Shown piece after piece: positions 52,296-61,182 of a DNA stretch of 64,000 bases. The translations under genes and the position numbers were made by a program. Each line of letters opens with the position of its first letter. Positions within the stretch are counted from its first letter, which is position 1. The notes under the pieces are model-generated. The model was given only the letters and a program-made list of their open reading frames with translations. It was not told the origin of the DNA and searched no databases. The DNA comes from Palsa-504 sp963822765 (GTDB lineage Bacteria > Actinomycetota > Actinomycetes > Streptosporangiales > Streptosporangiaceae). The stretch spans positions 1 to 64,000 of the forward strand of contig CAWGJL010000023.1 of NCBI GenBank assembly GCA_963822765.1, given 5' to 3'.

Positions 52296-53507
52296 TCAGC
52301 GGGGGGCGGCGCGGCGGGCGCGGGCTACTACTTCGCGGATGATCTGGCCTAGGGCGTCGACTTCGGGCTGGGTGGAGGTGTGGCCCAGGGAGAAGCGGAG
52401 GGAGCCGCGGGCCCGGGAGTCGTCGGCGCCCATGGCGAGCAGGACATGGCTGGGCTCGGCGACGCCCGCGGTGCAGGCCGAGCCGGTGGAGCAGGCGATG
52501 CCGTTCGCGTCGAGCAGCATGAGCAGGGCGTCGCCCTCGCAGCCGGGGAAGGAGAAGTGCGCGTTGCCGGGCAGGCGGCCCGGGCCCGGCAGGGCCCCGC
52601 TGAGCACCGCGTCGGGCGGGGCGCCGTTGAGCACCGCGTCGGGCACGGCGGCCAGGACCTGGCGGACCAGGTCGTCGCGGAGGGCGGTCAGCCGGGCGGC
52701 CTCCTGCGCCCGGTGCCGGGCGCAGGCCGCGGCCGCGACCGCGAAGGAACGGATCGCGGGAGTATCCAGGGTGCCGGACCGGACGTCGCGTTCCTGGCCG
52801 CCGCCGTGCAGCACCGGGACCGGCTCCACGCCGCGGGCCAGGATCAGCGCCCCGACGCCGACCGGGCCGCCGAGCTTGTGGGCGGAGACGGACAGCGCGT
52901 CCGCGCCGCTGGCCGCGAAGTCGACGGGCAGCTGCGCGGCGGCCTGCACCGCATCGGTGTGGAAGGGGATGCCGTACTCGTGCGCCACGGCGGCCAGCCC
53001 GGCGACCGGCTGCACCGTGCCGACCTCGTTGTTCGCCCACATCACGCTGATCACGGCCACCTGGTCGGCGGAGCGGGAGATGGCCGAGCGCAGCGCCTCG
53101 GGACGCACGCCGCCGTCGGTGTCCACGCCGAGCCAGATCGCCTCCGCGCCCTGGGTCTCTTCCAGCCAGCGGACCGAGTCCAGCACCGCGTGGTGTTCCA
53201 CCGAGGTGGTCAGCACCTGCCGGCGCGGGCCATCCTGGCGGGCCCAGTACAGGCCCTTGACGGCCAGGTTGTCCGCCTCGGTCCCGCCGCTGGTGAAGAC
53301 CACCTCGCTCGGCCGGGCGCCGAACACCTCGGCCAGCTGCTCCCGGGACTCCTCCACCACCCGGCGGGCGCGCCGGCCCGCGGCGTGCAGCGAGGACGGG
53401 TTGCCGAGCCAGGCGAGCTCCTCGGTCAGCGCGGCGATCGCCTCGGGTCGCATGGGCGTCGTCGCCGCGTGATCCAGGTAGGCGGATCCGGTGCTCTGCG
53501 AACTCAT
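52296..53507 (-). CDS. Cysteine desulfurase (IscS/NifS-like)
   Basis: 403-residue PLP enzyme. SAYLDHAATTPMRPEAIAAL is the classic start; His at TSVEHHAVLDSV; PLP Lys211 in SVSAHKLGGPVG; active-site Cys345 in GIACSTGSACTAGVAEPSHV. Supplies persulfide sulfur, most likely to MnmA 29 bp downstream. A small in-frame duplication is visible at about 290-307 (PDAVLNGAP then PDAVLSGAL), from a repeated GAGCACCGCGTCGGGC. ATG 53507; the open frame runs far upstream but only as an antisense-type shadow over etfA. Confidence 0.96.
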   Translation of the reverse strand: MSSQSTGSAYLDHAATTPMRPEAIAALTEELAWLGNPSSLHAAGRRARRVVEESREQLAEVFGARPSEVVFTSGGTEADNLAVKGLYWARQDGPRRQVLTTSVEHHAVLDSVRWLEETQGAEAIWLGVDTDGGVRPEALRSAISRSADQVAVISVMWANNEVGTVQPVAGLAAVAHEYGIPFHTDAVQAAAQLPVDFAASGADALSVSAHKLGGPVGVGALILARGVEPVPVLHGGGQERDVRSGTLDTPAIRSFAVAAAACARHRAQEAARLTALRDDLVRQVLAAVPDAVLNGAPPDAVLSGALPGPGRLPGNAHFSFPGCEGDALLMLLDANGIACSTGSACTAGVAEPSHVLLAMGADDSRARGSLRFSLGHTSTQPEVDALGQIIREVVARARRAAPR

Positions 53508-53566
53508 GACGATGTAGAGCCTAGCCGGGGTGACGACACAGATGTAACGGGCGAAGCCGGGCGCGC

Positions 53567-54526
53567 TCAGGCCTGCTTGCGCTTGCTGATCTCCTCCAGG
53601 AGCTGCGGAACGACCTTGAACAGATCGCCGACCACCCCGAAGTCGGCCAGCTCGAAGATCGGGGCCTCGGGATCCTTGTTCACGGCGATGATGGTCTTGG
53701 AGGTCTGCATGCCGGCCCGGTGCTGGATCGCGCCGGAGATGCCGATCGCCATGTACAGCTGCGGCGAGACGGTCTTGCCGGTCTGGCCGACCTGGAACTG
53801 GTGCGGGTACCAGCCGGCGTCGGTCACCGCGCGCGACGCGCCCACGGCCGCGCCCATGGCGTCGCCCAGCTGCTCGATGACCCCGAAGCCCTCGGCCCCG
53901 CCGGTGCCGCGGCCGCCGGAGACCACGATCGAGGCCTCGGTCAGGTCCGGGCGCTCGCCGCGCTCGGCGACCACCCGGCTGGTGACCTTCGCGCCAGTGG
54001 CCTCGCTGGCCAGCGACACCTGGGAGATCTCCGCCGCGCCGGACTCGGGCTCGGGCGCCACCGCGTTGGGCCGCATGGCCACGATGGGGGTGCCCCGCCT
54101 GACCCGGGCGTGGACGATGGTGCTGCCGCCGAAGTTCGCCTGTTCGGCGACCGGCCCGTCGGCACCGGGCTGCAGGTCCACCGCGTCGGTGAGCACACCG
54201 GAGTCGATCTTGACCGCGAGGCGTCCCGCGACCTCCTTGCCCTGGGCGGTGCCGGCCACCAGCACCAGCGCCGGGGACTTCTCGTTGACCAGCTGGGCCA
54301 GCAGGGCCGCGGCCGGCGCGACCACGTAGTCGTCGAAGGCCGGGTCGGCGGCCACGTACATCCTGGCCGCGCCGTACTCGGCGCAGCGCGCCTGGGCCTG
54401 CTCGGCGCCCGCCCCGGTCCACACCACCGCGGGCTCGCCGAACCGGCGGGCCAGCGTGATCAGCTCGAGCGTGACCTTCTTGATGTCGTCGTCCACGTGC
54501 TCCGCGAGCACCAGGATCTCAGCCAT
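53567..54526 (-). CDS. etfA: Electron transfer flavoprotein alpha subunit
   Basis: 319 residues. N-terminal AEILVLAEHVDDDIKKVTLE; C-terminal FAD-binding domain with VVSGGRGTGGAEGFGVIEQL, GAAVGASRAVTDAGWYPHQF, VGQTGKTVSPQLYMAIGISG and AIQHRAGMQTSKTIIAVNKD. ETF passes electrons from acyl-CoA dehydrogenases to the respiratory chain; such a dehydrogenase is at 13.9-15.1 kb. Follows etfB by 11 bp. Confidence 0.97.
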   Translation of the reverse strand: MAEILVLAEHVDDDIKKVTLELITLARRFGEPAVVWTGAGAEQAQARCAEYGAARMYVAADPAFDDYVVAPAAALLAQLVNEKSPALVLVAGTAQGKEVAGRLAVKIDSGVLTDAVDLQPGADGPVAEQANFGGSTIVHARVRRGTPIVAMRPNAVAPEPESGAAEISQVSLASEATGAKVTSRVVAERGERPDLTEASIVVSGGRGTGGAEGFGVIEQLGDAMGAAVGASRAVTDAGWYPHQFQVGQTGKTVSPQLYMAIGISGAIQHRAGMQTSKTIIAVNKDPEAPIFELADFGVVGDLFKVVPQLLEEISKRKQA

Positions 54527-54537
54527 ACCGCGCCCCC

Positions 54538-55332
54538 TCAGATGAACTTCTGCGCGGCGAGGAACTCGGCGACCTTGACGCCGCCGTCTCCCTCGTCCTT
54601 GACGATCGTGCCGGCCTGCCGCGGCGGCCGCTGGGCGAAGTCGACCACCTCGGTGCTCGCGCCGGCCAGCCCGACCAGGGCGGCGTCGATGCCGGCCTCG
54701 GCCAGGGTCATCGTCTGCACCGGCTTCTTCTTCGCGGCCATGATGCCCTTGAACGACGGGTAACGCGGCTCGTTGATCTTCTCGACCACGCTGATCACCG
54801 CGGGCAGCGTGGACTCGACCTCGAAGTAGCCGTCCTCGGAGACCCGCCGGATGCGGATGGCCGAGCCGTCGATCTCCACCTTGCTGGCCAGCGAGACCTG
54901 CGGCACGCCGAGCCGCTCGGCCAGCATCGCGGCCAGCACGCCCATCCGGGCGTCGGTGGACTCCGACCCGGTGATGACCAGGTCGAAGCCGGTGTCTTTC
55001 AGGACCTGGGCCAGCGCGTACGAGGTCGACAGGCCATCGGAACCGGCCAGGCCATCGTCGAGCAGGTGGATAGCCTGGTCAGCGCCCATCGACAGCGCCT
55101 TGCGGATCGACTCCGCGGCCTTGGCCGGGCCCATGGTCAAGATCGTGACCTCGGCGTCCTGACCCGCGGCACGCTGCGCCTCGGCGATCAGCAGGCCCTC
55201 CTCGATGGCGTACTCGTCGAGTTCGTTGATGAGCCCGTCCACCGACGCGCGGTCCAGCGTGGAGTCCGCGGGCTGGAGCTTGCGCTCAGCCGCGGTATCG
55301 GGAACCTGCTTGACGCAGACGACGATCTTCAT
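54538..55332 (-). CDS. etfB: Electron transfer flavoprotein beta subunit
   Basis: 264 residues from ATG 55332 (MKIVVCVKQVPDTAAERKLQ, the expected start); a GTG three codons upstream (55341) is closer to AAGGAGG and is an alternative. Seen: EYAIEEGLLIAEAQRAAGQD, VTILTMGPAKAAESIRKALS and DLVITGSESTDARMGVLAAM, then AERLGVPQVSLASKVEIDGS (ETF beta signature region). Promoter of the etfBA operon should lie in 55342-55520. Confidence 0.96.
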   Translation of the reverse strand: MKIVVCVKQVPDTAAERKLQPADSTLDRASVDGLINELDEYAIEEGLLIAEAQRAAGQDAEVTILTMGPAKAAESIRKALSMGADQAIHLLDDGLAGSDGLSTSYALAQVLKDTGFDLVITGSESTDARMGVLAAMLAERLGVPQVSLASKVEIDGSAIRIRRVSEDGYFEVESTLPAVISVVEKINEPRYPSFKGIMAAKKKPVQTMTLAEAGIDAALVGLAGASTEVVDFAQRPPRQAGTIVKDEGDGGVKVAEFLAAQKFI

Positions 55333-55526
55333 AAGTGACACCGGCCTCCTTCATTGCTCGCATACAGCCTGCCAAACCGGGTACAGGCACCCGGCACCGG
55401 GTCGCGAGGTCAAGGTTACCGGGCGGTAGTTCTCCTAACGGCCAGATGACCGCTACCGGTACGTGGGCGCCCGGCGGCCGCCCCGCTCAGTAGGGTGGAG
55501 GAAACCCCTCGGGGAGGAGGACTCAG

Positions 55527-56893
55527 TTGCCGCGGGTCACCGTGATCGGGATCGGCTACCTAGGGCTCACCCACGCCGTCTGCCTGGCCGACCTCGGGCA
55601 CGAGGTGCTGGCCATCGACGTCGACCGGGACAAGATCGTCAAGGCCGCGAACGGCGAGGTCCCGTTCTTCGAACCCGGCCTGGAACCGCTGCTGCGGAAG
55701 AACCTGGACGCCGGCCGGCTCCGCTTCACGACGTCGTTCGCCGAGGTCGGGGCGTTCGGCGAGGTCCACTTCCTGTGCGTGGGGACGCCGCAGGGCGCCG
55801 ACGGCGAGGCGGACCTCAGCTTCGTCCACGCGGCGGCCGGCACGCTGGCCCCCTATCTGAGCGCGCCCTGCCTGATCGTGGGCAAGTCCACCGTCCCGGT
55901 CGGCACCGCGCGGCAGGTGCTGAGCCGGGTCCGGGCCACCGCCCCGGCCGGACGGCAGGTCGACCTGGCCTGGAACCCGGAGTTCCTGCGCGAGGGCCAC
56001 GCGGTCACCGACAGCCTCACCCCGGACCGCATCGTGCTGGGCGTCACCTCCGGCCGGGCGCAGGCGCTGCTCCGCGAGGTGTACGCCACCCCGCTGGCGG
56101 GCGGCGTCCCGCTGCTGGTCATGGACCTGGAGACGGCCGAGCTGGTCAAGGTGGCGGCGAACGCGTTCCTGGCCACCAAGATCTCCTTCATCAACGCCAT
56201 GGCCGAGGTGTGCGAGGCGTCCGGCGCCGACGTGCTGCCGCTGGCCGAGGCGCTCGGCTACGACGCGCGGATCGGCCGCAGGTTCCTGTCGCCCGGGCTC
56301 GGGTTCGGCGGCGGCTGCCTGCCCAAGGACGTCCGCGCGTTCCGCGCCACCGCGTCCGCGCTCGGCGTCGGGTCGGTGGTCAGCCTGCTGAGCACCGTGG
56401 ACGCCGTCAACCAGGGACGCCGGGACCAGGTGGTCACGCTGGCCCGGCAGGCCGCGGGGGGCAGCATGGACGGCACCCGGGTGGCCGTGCTCGGGGTGGC
56501 GTTCAAGCCCAACAGCGACGACGTGCGGGATTCGCCCAGCCTGGCCGTGTGCGACCAGCTCGGGGCCGAGGGCGCGGTGGTGTCCGTGCATGATCCGGTG
56601 GCGATGCCCAACGCCGCGAAACGCCGGCCCGGCCTGCACTACGCGCGGTCGGTCTTCGAGGCGGCCCGGGACGCCGACCTGGTGCTGCACCTCACCGAGT
56701 GGGCGGACTACCAGGCCATCGACCCGGCCGCGCTGGGCCGCGTGGTGGCCCGGCGGGTCATCATCGACGCCCGGTGCTGCCTGGACGCCCGGCTGTGGTC
56801 GGACGCGGGCTGGACCGTGCGGGTGCTCGGCGGCCGTGAACCGGCGTGGGCCGCCAGGCCTCCGGGGGGTCCGGGGGCTGTCTCCGGAGTTAA
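55527..56893 (+). CDS. UDP-glucose 6-dehydrogenase family protein (no clean stop)
   Basis: About 445 recognisable residues. NAD-binding VTVIGIGYLGLTHAVCLADL, HFLCVGTPQGADGEADLSFV, VGKSTVPVGTARQVLSRVRA, catalytic Lys/Cys segments ELVKVAANAFLATKISFINA and GFGGGCLPKDVRAFRATASA, and GVAFKPNSDDVRDSPSLAV. Makes UDP-glucuronate or a related sugar acid for surface polymers. TTG 55527 has GGAGGAGG 6 nt upstream. Homology ends near 56847 (TVRVLGG) but no in-frame stop follows: the frame stays open to 57515, antisense to purH. A 1-nt change in the G-runs at 56863-56880 would expose TAA at 56891-56893, so I end the entry there. Confidence 0.85.
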
Positions 56894-58524
56894 GATAGAA
56901 GTGGCGGACGCCGGTGAAGTAGAGGCTGACCCCGGCGGCCTCAGCGGCGGTGACGGTCAGGTGGTCGCGGATCGAGCCGCCCGGCTCGGCCACCGCACGG
57001 ACCCCGGCCTCGGCCAGGATCTCGAAGCCGTCGGCGAACGGGAAGTAGGCGTCGCTGGCGGCCACCGAGCCGGCCGCCCGGTCCCCCGCCCGCAGCACGG
57101 CCAGGCGCGCCGAGTCCACCCGGTTGACCTGGCCCATGCCGACCCCGACCGAGGCGCCGCCGGAGGCGAGCAAGATGGCGTTCGACTTGACCGCGCGGCA
57201 CGCCTTCCAGGCGAAGGCCAGGTCGGCCAGCCGGGCCGGACCGGCCGCCGGGCCCGCCTTGAGCTCCCAGTTCGCCGGGTCGTCGCCGGGCTCGGCCACC
57301 CGGTCCACGGACTGGAGCAGGACCCCGCCGCTGACCTGGCGCCATTCCAGCAGACCTCCGGGGGGCCGAGCCTCTCGGGGATGGGCGGGCAGCCCCCCAT
57401 GAGCGGGGGGGGTCTGGGGGCGTCCCAGGCAAGCGCAGCAGGCGGACGTTCTTGCTGGCGGACAGGATGTCCAGCGCCTCGTCGTCGAAACCGGGCGCGA
57501 CCACCACCTCGGTGAACACCTCGGCGATCTGCCGGGCCAGGTCCGCGGTGACCGGCCCGTTGGCCGCGATGACCCCGCCGAAGGCCGAGACCGGGTCGCA
57601 CGCGTTGGCCTTGGCGTGGGCCTCGGCCAGGTCGGTGCCGACGGCGATGCCGCACGGGTTGGAGTGCTTGATGATGGCCACGCACGGCGCGGCGAAGTCG
57701 TAGGCGGCGCGGCGGGCCGCGTCGGCGTCCACGTAGTTGTTGTACGACATGGCCTTGCCGTGCAGCAGTTCGGCGGCCGCGATGCCGGAGCGGGCGCTCG
57801 CACCTGTGGCCCGTTCGGCCGAATAAAGAGCGGCCCGCTGGTGCGGGTTCTCGCCGTAGCGCAGGACCTCAGCCCGGCGCCAGAGCACCCCCGCCACCTG
57901 CGGCCAGCCAGTGTCCCGCGCGGTCTGGTCGGGGGCGCCGGCCGACGCGAACCACGACGCGACGGCCAGGTCGTACGCGGCGGTGCGGGCGAACGCCTCG
58001 GCGGCCAGGCCGCGGCGCTGGTCCACGGTGAAACCGCCCTCGGCCAGCGCGGCGAGCACGTCGGCGTACCGCGACGGGTCGGTGATCACGGCCACCGAGC
58101 CGTGGTTCTTCGCCGCGGCGCGGATCATCGACGGGCCGCCGATGTCGATCTGCTCCACGCACTGCTCCGGCGAGGCACCGGACGCGACGGTGGCCTCGAA
58201 CGGGTACAGGTTCGAGACCAGCAGCTGGAACGGCTCGATGCGCAGGCTGGCCAGCTCAGCCTCGTGGCGGGGGTTGGCGGTGTCGGCGAGCAGGCCCGCG
58301 TGCACCCGGGGGTGCAGGGTCTTGACCCGGCCGTCGAGGCACTCGGGGAAGCCGGTGAGCTCCTCGACCGGGGTGACCGGCACCCCGGCCGCGCCGATCC
58401 GGGCCGCCGTGCTGCCGGTGGAGATGATCTCGACGCCGGCCTCGTGCAGCCCGGCGGCCAGCTCCGCCAGGCCGGTCTTGTCGTAGACGCTGACGAGCGC
58501 CCGCCTGATCGCGATCCTGGTCAC
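56893..58524 (-). CDS. purH: Bifunctional AICAR formyltransferase/IMP cyclohydrolase, frame interrupted
   Basis: PurH performs the last two steps to IMP. From GTG/ATG 58524: IRRALVSVYDKTGLAELAAG, ISTGSTAARIGAAGVPVTPV, DGRVKTLHPRVHAGLLAD, RYGENPHQRAALYSAE, KAMSYNNYVDADAA, HSNPCGIAVG up to SASKNVRLLR near 57430. There a GC-rich insert with an 8-base C/G run shifts the frame; the other frame continues LEWRQVSGGVLLQSVDRVAE, SDAYFPFADGFEILAEAGVR and SLYFTGVRHFY. The expected end (HFYH-stop) reads CACTTCTATCTTAA here, one base short, so no stop appears and the frame stays open to 55560. Two indels, real or from sequencing. Confidence 0.85.
57351..57426. repeat. GC-rich palindromic insert inside purH
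   Basis: Contains CTCCGGGGGGCCGAG, GCAGCCCCCCATGAG, then GC followed by eight G and TCTGGGGGCG. It adds about 20 codons between SASKNVRLLR and LEWRQVSGG that PurH proteins do not need. If the G-run were one base shorter, the insert would be in frame (PPDPPAHGGLPAHPREARPP). Similar short runs (CCTCCGGGGGGTCCGGGGGC) occur at 56859-56878 and CCCAGACCCCCCCGC in birA. Confidence 0.65.
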
Positions 58525-58534
58525 AGTATCTTCC

Positions 58535-59143
58535 TCACTGGCCGATCCGCACCTTCCTGCCGTGGACGGACCAGCCCTCGCGGACCATCCGGCCGACCGT
58601 GCCGACGAGCAGCGCCCGTTCGGTCACCTTGATCCGCTCGTGCAGGGTCGTCTCGTCATCGTCGTCTTTTACCTGGACCGGGGCCTGAGCAGCGATCGGC
58701 CCGGAATCCACGCCCTCGTCAACGACCAGGACGGTGCAGCCGGTGACCTTCACCCCGTGGGCCAGCGCGTCGCGCACCGCGTGCGCGCCGGGAAACGACG
58801 GTAGCAGCGCCGGGTGGGTGTTCACGCAGCGGCCGCCGAAGGCGTCCAGGAACGGCTGGCCGACCAGCTTCATGAACCCGGCCAGCACGATCAGGTCGGG
58901 CGCGTGGGCCGCGCACGCCTTGGTCAGGGCGGCGTCCCAGTCCTCGCGGGCCGGGTAGTCGGCCAGCCGGACGGTGAAGGCGGGCAGGCCGGATCGTTCG
59001 GCCCGGGCCAGCGCGGTGATCCGGTCCCGGTCCGCGCCGACCGCCACGACCCGGGCTCCGTAGTCCGGGTCGGCGCACGCGTCGATCAGGGCCTGCAGGT
59101 TGGTCCCCTCGCCGGAGACCAGCACGACCAGGCGGGAGGGCAT
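58535..59143 (-). CDS. purN: Phosphoribosylglycinamide formyltransferase
   Basis: 202 residues. Uses 10-formyl-THF to formylate GAR. Seen: RLVVLVSGEGTNLQALIDAC (phosphate loop), LIVLAGFMKLVGQPFLDAFG, NTHPALLPSFPGAHAVRDAL (catalytic Asn and His) and VDEGVDSGPIAAQAPVQV (catalytic Asp). Starts 4 bp after the stop of the DUF6350 frame and precedes purH by 10 bp: a purNH operon, as common in actinobacteria. Confidence 0.95.
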   Translation of the reverse strand: MPSRLVVLVSGEGTNLQALIDACADPDYGARVVAVGADRDRITALARAERSGLPAFTVRLADYPAREDWDAALTKACAAHAPDLIVLAGFMKLVGQPFLDAFGGRCVNTHPALLPSFPGAHAVRDALAHGVKVTGCTVLVVDEGVDSGPIAAQAPVQVKDDDDETTLHERIKVTERALLVGTVGRMVREGWSVHGRKVRIGQ

Positions 59144-59147
59144 GCCG

Positions 59148-61124
59148 TCACCCTATGGCACCGGCCCGGGGAGCCCGCCGGACAGGGCAGAATAGGACCC
59201 GATGGCCAGATATCAGCCGCCGGGCGGGCGCGGGGCACAGCCGCGAGGGCTGCTCCCGGCCCGGCAGCTGCCACCGCCGGACCCGGCCCTGCGGCAGCGG
59301 GCCGTGGCGGCGGTCGCGATCGGCGTGCTCAGCCTGCTCGGCCTGGCGCTGGGGCTCGGCAACCTGCACCGCAGCGTCCTGGTGGCCGTCGTGACCCTGG
59401 TGTTCGGCGCGACGGCGATCTGGCTCGGCGCCAGCGCGAGCCGGCGGGCGCGGCGCGGCGGGACGGCCCGGCCGCGCGGGTCGGTCACCGGGATCGTGCT
59501 CGGCGGGTTCGGCCTGGCGTTCAGCGCGCTGTGGCTGCTGGTGCTGGCGGTGTTCTGGTCGCAGCTGAGCACGTACTACAGCTGCATGAGCAGCGCGAAC
59601 ACGGTGGCCGCGCAGCAGGTCTGCCACACCCAGCTCAACAACTCGGTGGGCGGCGAGATCAGCGTGCTGAACGGGCGGTAACTCCTCGTCCTCGTCGTAT
59701 TGGTCGTCTTGGCTGGCCCAGGGGTTCAGGTAGATCCGGTGGCCTCCCGCGTCGTCGGACTCGTCGATCATGCCCACCGGGATCCCGGGGGATGGCGCCG
59801 GCTCGGGAGCTTGCTCTGCTTCTTCGGCCGGCTGGCTCCGGGGGCGCCGCGGCATGGTCCGGCGGAACATCAGCCAGTTCGCGGCGGCCGCGGTCAGCGC
59901 GGCGGTCACGCCGATCTGCAGCATGGCGACCAGGCCGACCTGCCAGCCGGACGGCCCGACGTTGGCCAGCCGGCCGTCACCGAGCGGGCCGCCGGAGAAC
60001 GCCGCCGCCAGGCCGGCCAGGGCCCCGGTGGCCGCGCCCGCCGCGAAACCCCACAGGGCCGCCGCCTCGATCACCGGCGTGGGCGTGACCCGGACGGTCA
60101 CGATGCCCGCGAACAGCCCGGCCAGGTACGGCGTGGCCAGGACCAGGACCGTGATCCAGGCGGGCAGGGCCGACCGCGGCCCCGCGGGCAGCGCGGCCAG
60201 CATCGGGAAGACCGGGACCGCGCCGAGCGCCGAGCCGGTCGGCGCGACCACGGTCCCGGCGCCGAACGCGAACCCGGGACCCAGCAGGTAGGCGACGGCC
60301 CAGATGATCGCGTTCGGCGCGTAGGCCAGCTGGGCGAGCAGGAGCAGCGCCGCGCCGGCCGCGCCGGGCGCGAGCGCGTCGGTGGCCGCCTTGACCTCCG
60401 GCAGGTGCACGTACAGGGATACGCCGGCCAGCAGCGCGCCGGCCGCGGTGAGCAGGGCGCTGGCCCCGAGCATGCCCAGGATGACCGACCGCGGCCGGGG
60501 CGGCATCAGCCGGGCCAGCCGCGACCACGGGGCCAGCCCGCGGGCCGCGCCCAGCCCGCCCGCCACCAGGGCGAGCAGGAACGACGCGACCACCGCCTGC
60601 CAGAGCGAGGGTGCCGCCTGGGAGTTCCTGCTGGCCACGGCCAGCGCTCCGGCCAGCAAGGTGTACGGCAGGGCCAGGGCCAGGGCGGCGTAGCCGACGT
60701 GCCGCAGCCGGGTGACCGGCCCGGCGTGCACCACCCACCGGCCGGCCAGGGCCAGCAGCGCGCCGGGCAGCAGGACCAGGCCCAGCGGGAGCAGGCCGAT
60801 CCGCCCGGCGCCGTGGACGGTGACGCCGACGTGGTGCGCGACCAGCCACAGCAGGGCGGCGGTGCGCAGCACCCCGCCGAGTCCGGTGCCGAGGCCCACG
60901 TGCGGGGCGGTGATCCAGCCGATCGCGGTGAGCGTGGTCAGCGCGGCCAGGCCGCTGGCCGCCGCCGCGCACGCGGCGATGCCGCCCGTGACGACCAGCG
61001 GCCGGGCGGGCCGGTCCTTGGGGTCTCTGGGCCCCTTTCGTCTGGGCCCGGCACGCCGCGCGGCCGCCGGGGACCGCGGGTCGTCGGGCTCGCGGGCCGG
61101 CGGTGCTTCGGCGGAAACACTCAC
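59148..61124 (-). CDS. DUF6350-family membrane protein with extended open frame
   Basis: About 480 recognisable residues with 9-12 helices: VTGGIAACAAAASGLAALTT, RTAALLWLVAHHVGVTVHGA, LGLVLLPGALLALAG, AVVASFLLALVAGGLGAARG, ITVLVLATPYLAGLFAGIVT, VEAAALWGF-type segments, then an acidic cytoplasmic tail (DDQYDEDEELPP). It belongs to the family usually found between sucD and purN; function unknown. GTG 61124 is a likely start (frame open to 61160). After ~59690 the frame has no stop until 59148 and reads an antisense copy of the gene at 59202-59681, so the true end is unclear. Confidence 0.75.
   Translation of the reverse strand: MSVSAEAPPAREPDDPRSPAAARRAGPRRKGPRDPKDRPARPLVVTGGIAACAAAASGLAALTTLTAIGWITAPHVGLGTGLGGVLRTAALLWLVAHHVGVTVHGAGRIGLLPLGLVLLPGALLALAGRWVVHAGPVTRLRHVGYAALALALPYTLLAGALAVASRNSQAAPSLWQAVVASFLLALVAGGLGAARGLAPWSRLARLMPPRPRSVILGMLGASALLTAAGALLAGVSLYVHLPEVKAATDALAPGAAGAALLLLAQLAYAPNAIIWAVAYLLGPGFAFGAGTVVAPTGSALGAVPVFPMLAALPAGPRSALPAWITVLVLATPYLAGLFAGIVTVRVTPTPVIEAAALWGFAAGAATGALAGLAAAFSGGPLGDGRLANVGPSGWQVGLVAMLQIGVTAALTAAAANWLMFRRTMPRRPRSQPAEEAEQAPEPAPSPGIPVGMIDESDDAGGHRIYLNPWASQDDQYDEDEELPPVQHADLAAHRVVELGVADLLRGHRVRAAHAAVVRAQLRPEHRQHQQPQRAERQAEPAEHDPGDRPARPGRPAAPRPPARAGAEPDRRRAEHQGHDGHQDAAVQVAEPQRQAEQAEHADRDRRHGPLPQGRVRRWQLPGREQPSRLCPAPARRLISGHRVLFCPVRRAPRAGAIG
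59202..59681 (+). CDS. DUF4190-like membrane protein
   Basis: 159 residues. Cytoplasmic Pro/Arg/Gly-rich head, then helices VAIGVLSLLGLALGL, SVLVAVVTLVFGATAIWLGA and VTGIVLGGFGLAFSALWLLV LAVFW, and an outer tail with two cysteines (YYSCMSSANTVAAQQVCHTQ). This is the pattern of small DUF4190-type proteins. It is embedded antisense in the extended DUF6350 frame; the clear helices and tail make this strand the real gene here. ATG 59202, TAA 59679-59681. Confidence 0.75.
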   Translation: MARYQPPGGRGAQPRGLLPARQLPPPDPALRQRAVAAVAIGVLSLLGLALGLGNLHRSVLVAVVTLVFGATAIWLGASASRRARRGGTARPRGSVTGIVLGGFGLAFSALWLLVLAVFWSQLSTYYSCMSSANTVAAQQVCHTQLNNSVGGEISVLNGR

Positions 61125-61182
61125 AAAGCCGATACTCGCAACCAGGCCGCGCCGGCCCAAGCAGGCGCGCCGCCCGGCCGGG

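Noticed and set aside
52296..54422. 708-codon frame suggesting an N-terminal extension of the cysteine desulfurase
   Set aside because: Sequence before ATG 53507 is a shadow of etfA; the desulfurase begins at SAYLDHAATTP.
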